This document shows positions 55,690 through 63,400 of a stretch of DNA of 64,000 nucleotides, piece by piece. The stretch is taken from NCBI GenBank assembly GCA_943789505.1, contig CALSUJ010000001.1:372001-436000 (forward strand), written 5' to 3'. Below the pieces are notes generated by a model, which saw only the letters and a list, made by a program, of their open reading frames with translations, did not search any database and was not told the origin of the DNA. Both the position numbers and the translations under genes were made by a program. The DNA is from an uncultured Flavobacteriales bacterium (lineage in GTDB: Bacteria > Bacteroidota > Bacteroidia > Flavobacteriales > BACL11). Each line of letters starts with the position of its first letter. The first letter of the stretch is position 1.

Positions 55690-55708
55690 AACGCAATTAA
55701 GTTGCGTT
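55690..55708. promoter_or_regulatory. candidate Zur/Fur operator
   Basis: AACGCAA-TTAAG-TTGCGTT is a perfect 7-5-7 inverted repeat, partly flanked by matching A/T. It lies between the divergent MerC and Fur/Zur genes, just upstream of the latter's -7 box. Size and position suit a Fur-family dimer site. The link to zinc is inferred from the neighbouring genes. Confidence 0.6.
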
Positions 55709-55715
55709 TATTTTT

Positions 55716-55724
55716 TACATTTGC
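55716..55724 (+). promoter_or_regulatory. -7 box, leaderless zur-like gene
   Basis: TACATTTGC ends three bases before the ATG at 55728, with the palindrome 7 bases upstream of the box. Confidence 0.6.
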
Positions 55725-55727
55725 GTA

Positions 55728-56168
55728 ATGAAAATTAAAAATGATCATAATCTAGATTTTGCTTTAATTTTAGCTAATCACGGAGTAAGTAAAACTAAAT
55801 TTAGAATTAATTTGTTAAATTTATTTTATGAAAAGGAATCTTTAACAGTAAAAGAAGTTATGAATAAATTTTCTAATTTAATTAATAAGGTTACAATTTA
55901 TAGAGCTTTAGTGAGTTTTGAGGAAAAGGGTTTGATTCATAAAGTTCCAAGTAGTAATAACATAATTAGATATTCTTTATGTAATTCAGATGAGTGCAGT
56001 GCTAGCTTGCACAAACATAATCATGGTCATTTTATATGTAATAATTGCAATCAAACTTTTTGTTTAGAAAATTATAAATCACCAGATATTAAGCCTGTAG
56101 ATGGTTTTTATATCAACTCCTTAAATTTAATTCTTGAGGGGTATTGTAAAGATTGTCATTTAAATTAA
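55728..56168 (+). CDS. Fur-family metal regulator, probably Zur
   Basis: 146 aa. N-terminal winged helix (FRINLLNLFYEKESLTVKEV, NKVTIYRALVSFEEKGL). C-terminal metal domain with HKHNHGHFICNNC and YCKDC, the two CxxC pairs that hold the structural zinc. The context (MerC, ABC exporter with a His loop, DUF3299-like) points to zinc. It is the first gene of a + strand operon; the next ATG is eight bases past its stop. Confidence 0.85.
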   Translation: MKIKNDHNLDFALILANHGVSKTKFRINLLNLFYEKESLTVKEVMNKFSNLINKVTIYRALVSFEEKGLIHKVPSSNNIIRYSLCNSDECSASLHKHNHGHFICNNCNQTFCLENYKSPDIKPVDGFYINSLNLILEGYCKDCHLN

Positions 56169-56176
56169 TTCATAAA

Positions 56177-56803
56177 ATGTTAAAAACAGAACGTTTATCT
56201 TTTTCTTATAACAGCTCGCATATTTTTACTTTTCCAGATATTTTATTACAACAAGGAGAAGATTTATTGATATTAGGTGATTCAGGTGTAGGTAAAACCA
56301 CATTAATTCAGATTTTATCTGGTTTACTTAGTCCTCAATCTGGATTTGTGGAAATGAATGGAACTCGCTTCCAAAATTTATCTTCAAAAAGCCTTGATCA
56401 ATTTAGAGGTTCACATATTGGTATGGTCTTTCAGAAATCGCATTTTGTTAGGAATTTAAGTATCTTAGATAATCTGCTTTTATCTCTTTATTTATCAAAC
56501 AAACTACAAGATAAAAAAAGAGCAATTCACTTATTGCAAGAAATTGGGTTAGCTGGTAAGCTGAATAATATGCCTTATGAATTAAGTCAGGGTGAACAGC
56601 AAAGAGCTGCAATTGCTACTGCCCTTATTAAAACACCTGATTTAATATTAGCAGACGAGCCAACTTCAAGTTTAGATGATAATAATTGTCAAAAAATTAT
56701 CACATTACTTAAAGAACAGGCATCTTTAACAAACGCAAAATTGATTATCATAACTCACGATCAAAGATTGAAAGATCAATTCAATACATCAATTGAATTA
56801 TGA
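56177..56803 (+). CDS. ABC transporter ATPase, MacB/LolD type
   Basis: 208 aa from the ATG at 56177; a longer start at 56153 would overlap the regulator gene. Walker A LGDSGVGKTT, Q-loop VFQKSHFVRNLS, signature LSQGEQQRAA, Walker B LILADEPTSSLD and switch His in IITHD are all intact. It belongs to the family that energises FtsX/MacB-type permeases by mechanotransmission. It overlaps the permease gene by four bases (ATGA). Confidence 0.92.
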   Translation: MLKTERLSFSYNSSHIFTFPDILLQQGEDLLILGDSGVGKTTLIQILSGLLSPQSGFVEMNGTRFQNLSSKSLDQFRGSHIGMVFQKSHFVRNLSILDNLLLSLYLSNKLQDKKRAIHLLQEIGLAGKLNNMPYELSQGEQQRAAIATALIKTPDLILADEPTSSLDDNNCQKIITLLKEQASLTNAKLIIITHDQRLKDQFNTSIEL

Positions 56804-58017
56804 ATATAAATAGATTAAGCTGGATAAATATTATCCGTAATCCATTTAATACAATGTTGAGCTTGTTACTTATGGCTTTTGGTATTGGTATAATTTCATT
56901 GATATTATTATTAAATAAATCTGTTGAAGAAAAACTCCAGCGTAATCTTAATGGAATAGATATGGTGATTGGAGCTAAGGGAAGTCCATTACAATTAATC
57001 CTCTCATCAATATATCATATTGACAATCCTACAGGCAATATTTTACTTGAAGAAGTTAATAAAATTAAATCAAATCCAATGATAGAATCAACCATTCCAC
57101 TTTCTTTTGGGGATTCGTATAAAGGGTTTAGAATTGTTGGTACTACTCATGCATATCCTAAATTATTTCAAGTTAATTTTAAAGCGGGTAAATTATGGGG
57201 TAAATCTATGCAGGTAGTTGTTGGAAGTGATGTTGTTGAAGCTTGTCAATTAAAAATTGGAAGTACTTTTTATAGTTCTCATGGTTTAGTTGAAGGTGGA
57301 GAAATTCACAAAAAATATGCTTTCAAAGTTGTTGGTATACTTGATAAGTCAAATACAATTATTGATCAATTAATTCTAACAAATTCAGCAAGTATTAGTA
57401 AAGTTCATGATAATAAAAAGCATTCAAGTCATACCCATGAAGGGGTAGAGGGGGGTTGTTCTGTTGATCATAATGAAATGATTACTTCTCTGTTAGTGAA
57501 ATTTAGAAGTCCTGTCGGACTTATTAAGTTTCCAAGACAAGTTAATGAGACTACTAATTTACAGGCGGCTGTTCCTGCTTTTGAAATCAATAGATTAATT
57601 AGTTTACTTGGTTTAGGATTGCGATCAATAAATATGATTGGCTTTTTTATAATTTTAGTATCAGGATTAAGTATATTTATTAGTCTATACAACTCTTTGA
57701 AAAAAAGACGTTATGAATTAGCTTTAATGAGAGTTTATGGAGCTTCAAGATTTCAGTTGGTTAAATTAGTTTTTCAAGAAGGTATGCTAGTATCAATATT
57801 AGGATTATTTTTTGGATTATTATTTAGTAGAGTTATATTATTCATAGTATCATTTTTTATTAGTAAAAATTATAGTTTTTATTCAATTCAACTAAGTTTA
57901 ATCAAAGACGAATTATGGCTGTTTCCAATAGCTTTATCTATTGGACTCATAGCATCTTTAATTCCTATTATTCAAGCATATCGCATTAATATTCCTAAAA
58001 CACTTTCAAATGTATAG
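56800..58017 (+). CDS. FtsX/MacB-type permease with His-rich loop
   Basis: 405 aa. One N-terminal membrane helix (about 18-40), a large periplasmic domain, then three helices in the last third (MIGFFIILVSGLSIFISLYN, RRYELALMRVYGASRFQLVK). The periplasmic part holds HDNKKHSSHTHEGVEGGCSV, then DHNE, a His/Cys-rich loop suited to zinc binding. It overlaps both neighbours. Together with the ATPase it may move or extract a metal-binding lipoprotein or the metal itself. Confidence 0.87.
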   Translation: MNINRLSWINIIRNPFNTMLSLLLMAFGIGIISLILLLNKSVEEKLQRNLNGIDMVIGAKGSPLQLILSSIYHIDNPTGNILLEEVNKIKSNPMIESTIPLSFGDSYKGFRIVGTTHAYPKLFQVNFKAGKLWGKSMQVVVGSDVVEACQLKIGSTFYSSHGLVEGGEIHKKYAFKVVGILDKSNTIIDQLILTNSASISKVHDNKKHSSHTHEGVEGGCSVDHNEMITSLLVKFRSPVGLIKFPRQVNETTNLQAAVPAFEINRLISLLGLGLRSINMIGFFIILVSGLSIFISLYNSLKKRRYELALMRVYGASRFQLVKLVFQEGMLVSILGLFFGLLFSRVILFIVSFFISKNYSFYSIQLSLIKDELWLFPIALSIGLIASLIPIIQAYRINIPKTLSNV

Positions 58018-58444
58018 AGTCATATTATTTGTCTTATTATTTACTTCAGAATTAAGTTTTGCCCAAAATGAAATAACTTGGGATGATTTAGCTGATGTTG
58101 AATTTGAAGAGATATATTCAGAAGAAATAGATGGTCTAATTTTATATCCTCATTTTGGTTTCAGTGTACGAGAATTAGCAGGTAAACAAGTTTTGTTAAG
58201 AGGACACATATTAACTATTGACCCTAGTAAAGATTATTTTGTTCTTTCAAAGGGGCCAATATGGTCTTGTTTCTTCTGTGGGGCTGGAGGCCCAGAAACT
58301 GTCGTAGAGCTAAATTTGAAATCGAAAAAGAATAATTTCGTTATGGATGAAGTAGTCACAATTAAAGGAACTCTTAGGCTTAACTCTGATGATATTTATA
58401 AGTGTAATTATATTTTAGATTACGCTGAGGTAAGTAGCAGATGA
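58010..58444 (+). CDS. DUF3299-like periplasmic protein
   Basis: 144 aa. Signal peptide MYRVILFVLLFTSELSFAQ. YPHFGFSVRELAGKQVLLRG, FFCGAGGPETVVEL and the Ig/OB-like beta pattern match DUF3299 proteins that often accompany zinc-regulated MacB-type systems. FFCGAGGPE contains the conserved Cys. It overlaps the permease by eight bases. Last gene of the Zur-type operon; B13 follows as terminator. Confidence 0.75.
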   Translation: MYRVILFVLLFTSELSFAQNEITWDDLADVEFEEIYSEEIDGLILYPHFGFSVRELAGKQVLLRGHILTIDPSKDYFVLSKGPIWSCFFCGAGGPETVVELNLKSKKNNFVMDEVVTIKGTLRLNSDDIYKCNYILDYAEVSSR

Positions 58445-58461
58445 TAATTAATTAACAAACA

Positions 58462-58520
58462 AAAACCCACTCATGTGAGTGGCTTTATTTTTGGTGAGAC
58501 CGTACGTTTAACGAATTTAG
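58462..58520 (+). repeat. element B-like copy B13, joined to A8
   Basis: Stem AACCCACTCA with TGAGTGGCTT (one mismatch), then GGTGAGACCGTACG and TTAACGAATTTAGATTTAAT running into A8. Confidence 0.8.
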
Positions 58521-58525
58521 ATTTA

Positions 58526-58690
58526 ATATTTTAAAAAATAAGAGATTACTCAGATAATCGAATAAATTTCTTAAGTTTGATTTTGTAGATTGGTTAGCGG
58601 TGCAAAAAGCGGTGCAAATTTTAGTTTAAAAGCTTACTGTAATCTAGTGAATTAAATGTTGGTTGTAATCCTGCTACCACTGACTTTTTC
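58526..58690 (+). repeat. element A, copy A8
   Basis: Second-subtype full copy with TTTTGTAGATTGGTTAGCGG, AAGCGGTGCAAAT and ATGTTGGTTGTAATCC, TGCTACC. Confidence 0.92.
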
Positions 58691-58743
58691 TCTTTTATTA
58701 TGCTTAGCATAAGACTTCATTTTTATTTATTTTTCTTTGCTTT

Positions 58744-59055
58744 ATGAAAAAGCTATTTTTACTTTTAGTTTCATTAATTGCATTTATAAATATTTGCTAT
58801 TCTTCATTTCCAGTATTCAACTCAAATTTTGCAAAAGAACCAGATGGCGACAACTCTGAATATTGGGGAATTCTTGGAGCAGTTGCTTTTTTTGGAACTA
58901 TATATTTGTTAGTAAGAACAATTTGGAGAGCATATAGAAGAGATGTTCCTTGGCTTAAAAAACTACTACGTTGGAAGAATATTTGGTGGTTACTTTTATT
59001 AATACCTGTTTGGTTCATACTTAATTTATTTGCTGGAGGAGGGGTTGGTGGATAG
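58744..59055 (+). CDS. small membrane protein, copy 2 of a repeat-flanked pair
   Basis: 103 aa, paralogue of the gene at 31244: EYWGILGAVAFFGTIYLLVR, TIWRAYRRDVPWLKKLLRWK and NIWWLLLLIP align without gaps, while the signal region and tail differ. It is between A8 and A9, as the other copy is between A3 and A4. A TTTCTTTGC box lies three bases before the ATG. Function unknown. Confidence 0.75.
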   Translation: MKKLFLLLVSLIAFINICYSSFPVFNSNFAKEPDGDNSEYWGILGAVAFFGTIYLLVRTIWRAYRRDVPWLKKLLRWKNIWWLLLLIPVWFILNLFAGGGVGG

Positions 59056-59062
59056 ATAAAGA

Positions 59063-59220
59063 TTATTTTAAAAATAAGAGATTACTCAGATAATCGAATA
59101 AATTTCTTAAGTTTGATTTTGTAGATTGGTTAGCGGTGCAAATTGTGGTGCAAATTGTAGTTTTAAAGCTTGCTGTAATCTAGTGAAAAGGGTAGATCTT
59201 GTAATTCTGCTACTCCGCTC
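59063..59220 (+). repeat. element A, copy A9
   Basis: First-subtype full copy, slightly changed: TGCAAATTGTGGTGCAAATT and GGGTAGATCTTGTAATTC, TGCTAC. B15 follows directly. Confidence 0.9.
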
Positions 59221-59275
59221 AGATTAGTGAGGTTTCTTTTTACTTGGCCTTATGGTCCTAAATTTGAGCTTTTTA
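59218..59275 (+). repeat. element B, copy B15 (degraded)
   Basis: The stem is reduced to CTCAGATTAGTGAGG; TTGGCCTTATGGTCC and AAATTTGAGCTTTTT remain. It abuts the 3' end of the minus-strand TonB receptor gene. Confidence 0.75.
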
Positions 59276-61681
59276 TTAAAACTCAATTAACAACCCAATG
59301 CTAGGGAGGACAGTGCCAGAGTTATTTATTATCTCATATAAGGGGTAGCTTTCTGCATTTTCACCCGTACCTTCAACTAAAGGTCCTAAATTTGGATCTA
59401 TTCCGTACTCAGATGGTAATTGCCTTTTGCCATTTAAAACATTTTCAATATCAATGTAAGCATTTAAACCCCAAGACTTAAAGAACCATTTTTTATCAAG
59501 CCTAACATCTAGACCATGCTGACCATTTAATCGTTGAGTATTTAATAAATTATAATCTAGTTCACCTCTTTGATTAATTTTCCAATTACTTATTTTACTT
59601 GAATTAATTAAATCAATAGGTGTGTAGGGTGATCCGCCAGAATAACGATACTTAATTCCTAGCTCAATGTTATTCTTAAACTTTTTACCAGCTGTCATAT
59701 TTAAAATAAATCTATTATCCCATTTAGATGAAATCAGTTGACCTTCTTTATCTTCAAATCTACTCCGATAATATGTTGCTGATAAAATACCGTAAATACT
59801 TGAGTTCATTTTTTGTTGTGCTAAAAGTTCTATTCCGTAGCTATTACCTTTTGATATAGATGAAATATCCTCGTTACCAACTACACCAAAATCATCTCCT
59901 AAATTTGCCAATGATATAGTGTCAAGTATTGAGAAGGGATAATTATTATAACTCTTGTAAAAGGACTCTAATGTGATTTTACTATAGCTAGAAGGGTTAT
60001 ATTCAATTCCTAAAACTGCATGGTCACAAGAAATATATGCAGCATCTTTGTTAAGGTAATTACCATTTTCTTCAAATCCTAATATAGTAAAGGATGGTAA
60101 TTGATGAAATCTTCCAATATTACTATTAATACTTGTTTTACTATTAAGATTATAAGCTAATGAAAACCTTGGAGAAAGATTATGTGAATTTGTATTGTCA
60201 GTAAATGAGTTTCCATCTATTCTTAAGCCAAATGAAGAAGTCAGTTTATTTTCAAAATATGTTTTACTAATTTGTGTAAAAGCTCCGTATTTTATAAAAT
60301 GTAAATTAACATTATTAATTCCAGTAAAAATACTATCACCAACAGTAAATATCTTAGTAGTATTGTTTGTATATGTAGCATCTTCTAAATTAGAACCAAT
60401 TATAATTGAATAATCATTTTTCTTAAAATTATATTCTAAGCGTATTTTATTTTCAATTTCTTCTGATTTATAATCTATAATCTTTTGTGAATTCTCATCA
60501 GCATAATCTAAGTATTTTAAAGCAGTATTATCAAGATGATTTCTACTCATCACAAAGAAGAGGTTTGAGTTATCGAAGAAATGTCTCCAGGTTCCTCCTA
60601 AGGTATAATTCCATTGCTTATTTATAACTAAATTATTTAGATTATAATTATTTAGTGCAATTTGCATTGTATCTTCTTCATCTTCATTAATATCTGTATT
60701 GAGAGTGAAATCATCAATTGTAGCTATTCCAAGAAAGTTAAACTGATTCTTTTTATTCGGTTTAAAAGTATATTTAAACTGCATATCGTTATAGGTTGGT
60801 AAAAAAGGTAATTTTAATGCTTTGAATAAAAATTGCAAGTATGATCTTCTAACCGATAACAATAGAGTAGATTTTTTTGATAGCGGTGTGTTTAATGTGA
60901 GCCCGGCATCGCTGGATCCTAGAGCAAATGAACCACTTATTTCTTCTTCATTTCCTTCAATAAGCTTTAATTCCATTACGGAACTAAGTGCATTACCTCG
61001 GTTTGCAGGAAAGGCACCAGTGTAAAAATCAACTTCTCTAATAAAATTAACATTTAAAATACCTACTGGACCTCCGGATGATCCTTGAGTAGTAAAATGA
61101 TTGATAGTTGGTATTTCAATTCCATCTAAGAAAAATTTATTTTCAGATGGTGAACCGCCTCTAACAATAATATCGTTTCGAAAACCTGATGATGTAGCCA
61201 CTCCAGGTAAATTTGCTACTACTCTAGAAATATCTCTATTTCCTCCAGCACTTTTAGAAATTTCTGAAGCATTAATCGTCCGTAGACTTACAGGGCTAGC
61301 TTTTGTTTTATTAAAAGTATTTCCTTTAACTTTTACTTCCCCCAGAATTTCTGAATTTTCACTCAGAAAAAAATCAAGTCTGAGGTTTTTGTTAGAGCTT
61401 ACCTTTATTTCTGATTGAATATCAGTATTAAATCCGATATAACTACATTTAAAGTTATAAGCTCCAGCATTTACATCTAAAATCACATAGTTTCCATCAA
61501 TATCAGATGTAGTGCCAATTGTAGTTCCTTCAATAATAATGTTTGCAAAAGGTATCGGCTCGTTATTCAAAGCATTAGTTATTGAACCATATACTTTTAC
61601 ATTTTGAGATGATGCAGTATTAGAAAATGCGATAAAGCTAATAAATAGAATAATATTTCTTATAAATACTTTTTTCTTCAT
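59276..61681 (-). CDS. TonB-dependent receptor with CarboxypepD-like domain
   Basis: 801 aa. Signal peptide (FIRNIILFISFIAFSNTASS), then a carboxypeptidase-regulatory-like domain (VYGSITNALNNEPIPFANII, IDGNYVILDVNAGAYNF). A plug domain (ISKSAGGNRDISRVVANLPG, VRGGSPSENKFFLDGIEIPT) and a 22-strand barrel that ends in Phe follow. No SusD-type partner is adjacent, so the ligand is more likely a siderophore, cobalamin or small peptide than a starch-like glycan. Confidence 0.9.
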   Translation of the reverse strand: MKKKVFIRNIILFISFIAFSNTASSQNVKVYGSITNALNNEPIPFANIIIEGTTIGTTSDIDGNYVILDVNAGAYNFKCSYIGFNTDIQSEIKVSSNKNLRLDFFLSENSEILGEVKVKGNTFNKTKASPVSLRTINASEISKSAGGNRDISRVVANLPGVATSSGFRNDIIVRGGSPSENKFFLDGIEIPTINHFTTQGSSGGPVGILNVNFIREVDFYTGAFPANRGNALSSVMELKLIEGNEEEISGSFALGSSDAGLTLNTPLSKKSTLLLSVRRSYLQFLFKALKLPFLPTYNDMQFKYTFKPNKKNQFNFLGIATIDDFTLNTDINEDEEDTMQIALNNYNLNNLVINKQWNYTLGGTWRHFFDNSNLFFVMSRNHLDNTALKYLDYADENSQKIIDYKSEEIENKIRLEYNFKKNDYSIIIGSNLEDATYTNNTTKIFTVGDSIFTGINNVNLHFIKYGAFTQISKTYFENKLTSSFGLRIDGNSFTDNTNSHNLSPRFSLAYNLNSKTSINSNIGRFHQLPSFTILGFEENGNYLNKDAAYISCDHAVLGIEYNPSSYSKITLESFYKSYNNYPFSILDTISLANLGDDFGVVGNEDISSISKGNSYGIELLAQQKMNSSIYGILSATYYRSRFEDKEGQLISSKWDNRFILNMTAGKKFKNNIELGIKYRYSGGSPYTPIDLINSSKISNWKINQRGELDYNLLNTQRLNGQHGLDVRLDKKWFFKSWGLNAYIDIENVLNGKRQLPSEYGIDPNLGPLVEGTGENAESYPLYEIINNSGTVLPSIGLLIEF

Positions 61682-61741
61682 TTTTTAATTTTGTATTGTT
61701 AGATTGTTAAACGTTGCAAAAAATAGTGATATTATAATTTT

Positions 61742-61750
61742 GCAAACATA
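61742..61750 (-). promoter_or_regulatory. -7 box of the TonB receptor gene
   Basis: TATGTTTGC on the minus strand, about 60 bases before the ATG, so this gene has a leader. Confidence 0.5.
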
Positions 61751-61807
61751 CTGTTTTTAATTATTGTATAAATAAGATAGTTAAAAACTATACAATTATT
61801 TTATATT

Positions 61808-61922
61808 ACAAGAGATTATTCAGATAATCTAATAAATTTCTTAAGTTTGATTTAGTAGATTGGTTAGCGGTGCAAAAAGTGGTGCAAATTTTAGTTAAAT
61901 AGCTTGCTTTAATCTAGTAAAA
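61808..61922 (+). repeat. element A, copy A10 (3'-truncated)
   Basis: AAGAGATTATTCAGATAATC to CTTTAATCTAGTAAAA; the TTGTAATCCTGC end is missing. It stops four bases before the rlmD stop codon. Confidence 0.9.
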
Positions 61923-61925
61923 TAT

Positions 61926-63338
61926 TTATATCAATTCCAGCACTACTATATTTTCAACATGATGCGTTTGCGGGAACATATCAATTGGTTGAATGTGGAT
62001 GACTTTATATTTTTCATCCATTAATGCTACGTCACGGGCTTGTGTTGCGGAGTTACAACTTACATAGACAATTCTTTTGGCGCCAATCTTTAGGATTTGT
62101 TCCACTACTTTTTTGTGCATCCCGTCTCTTGGAGGGTCAGTAATTATCACATCAGGATTTCCATTCTTTGTAATAAACTCATCTGTGAAAATTTCTTTCA
62201 TATCACCAGTATAGAAAGTGCAGTTTTCAATATTATTGCGTTCAGTATTTTCGTAAGCTGCTTTTATTCCTTCTTCAACAGAGTCAATGCCCACCACTTT
62301 TTTGGCGGAGGTGGCTACATATTGTGCAATGGTTCCTGTACCGGTATATAGGTCGTACACTAAATCATTTTCAGTGATTTGAGCAAGTTCTTTTGTTTTT
62401 CGATACAATATTTTTGCTTGTTCGCTATTGGTTTGGAAAAAAGATTTTGCTCCAATTTTAAAATACAATCCATCCATTTCTTCCATGATATAATCTTCTC
62501 CATTATAGCAAACAACATCTTGATCGTACATGGTGTTATTTGCTTTTTGATTTACAATATAAAGCAATGAAGTAATTTCAGGGAAAGATATTTTTATGTG
62601 CTCCATTAACAGTTTGATATTCTTTTTATCATTTTCATAAAACTGGACCAATATCATCAAATCATTAATGGAGGAAGTCCTAACCATTAAGTTTCTTAAT
62701 AAGCCTTTTTGGTTTCTAATATCAAAATAAGTTAGTTTTTTTTCATCAGCAAATTGCTTTACCGATAAACGAATAGCATTAGAAGGCTCTTTTTGTAAGT
62801 GGCAATTGTTAAGGTTAATTACTTTATCGAACATACCAGGAACATGAAATCCAAGGGAATCTTTATCTTCAATTTCTGTTTCCGATTGTACTTCTTGTGT
62901 AGTTAACCATCTTTTGTTGGAAAAAGTAAACTCCATTTTATTTCTATAAAAATATTCGTTTTCACTTCCTAATATTTCTGAATGGGGTGGTAGTTCTATA
63001 CCTCCAATTCTTTTTAAGTTGTTGAGAACCTCATTCTGCTTAAAATTCAGCTGGGATGCGTATTTCATATTTTGCCATTTGCAACCGCCACAAGTCCCAA
63101 AATGCTCGCATTTTGGTTCTGTTCTTCTATCAGAATATGTATGTATTTTCTCAATTCGAGCTTCCCAAAATTTCTTTCTTCTTTTAAAAACTGTAATATC
63201 ACAAATGTCTCCTGGTACACCTCCTTGTACAAAAATAGCTCTCCCTTCATGTTTAGCTACCGATTTCCCTTTGTTTGCAGTATCAATTATTTCAATATTT
63301 TCTATTAAAATAGGCTCTCTTCTATTTTGTCTTCCCAT
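61926..63338 (-). CDS. rlmD: 23S rRNA (uracil-5) methyltransferase RlmD
   Basis: 470 aa. N-terminal TRAM domain (RRKKFWEARIEKI), an Fe-S cluster Cys set (CEHFGTCGGCKWQN), then the SAM fold: VYDLYTGTGTIAQYVA, VVGIDSVEEG, ITDPPRDGMHKKV and the catalytic VYVSCNSATQARD. It methylates U1939 of 23S rRNA in E. coli. The close paralogue RlmC/TrmA cannot be fully excluded, but the TRAM domain favours RlmD. Leaderless promoter at 63342-63350. Confidence 0.9.
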   Translation of the reverse strand: MGRQNRREPILIENIEIIDTANKGKSVAKHEGRAIFVQGGVPGDICDITVFKRRKKFWEARIEKIHTYSDRRTEPKCEHFGTCGGCKWQNMKYASQLNFKQNEVLNNLKRIGGIELPPHSEILGSENEYFYRNKMEFTFSNKRWLTTQEVQSETEIEDKDSLGFHVPGMFDKVINLNNCHLQKEPSNAIRLSVKQFADEKKLTYFDIRNQKGLLRNLMVRTSSINDLMILVQFYENDKKNIKLLMEHIKISFPEITSLLYIVNQKANNTMYDQDVVCYNGEDYIMEEMDGLYFKIGAKSFFQTNSEQAKILYRKTKELAQITENDLVYDLYTGTGTIAQYVATSAKKVVGIDSVEEGIKAAYENTERNNIENCTFYTGDMKEIFTDEFITKNGNPDVIITDPPRDGMHKKVVEQILKIGAKRIVYVSCNSATQARDVALMDEKYKVIHIQPIDMFPQTHHVENIVVLELI

Positions 63339-63341
63339 TCG

Positions 63342-63350
63342 GCAAAAGTA
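63342..63350 (-). promoter_or_regulatory. -7 box, leaderless rlmD
   Basis: TACTTTTGC on the minus strand ends three bases before the ATG at 63338. Confidence 0.58.
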
Positions 63351-63372
63351 AAGATTTACTAATTAATTCTAC

Positions 63373-63381
63373 TATATTTGC
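63373..63381 (+). promoter_or_regulatory. -7 box of rocD
   Basis: TATATTTGC; 19-base leader to the ATG at 63401. Confidence 0.55.
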
Positions 63382-63400
63382 ACTTCCTAAAATTTAAGAA

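Noticed and set aside
18915-61922. CRISPR array or integron attC array from the A and B repeats
   Set aside because: Copies are hundreds to thousands of bases apart, with genes rather than spacers between them. No cas genes or integron integrase are present, and I could not match paired RYYYAAC/GTTRRRY core sites in conserved positions. Element A may still be a recombination site of another kind.
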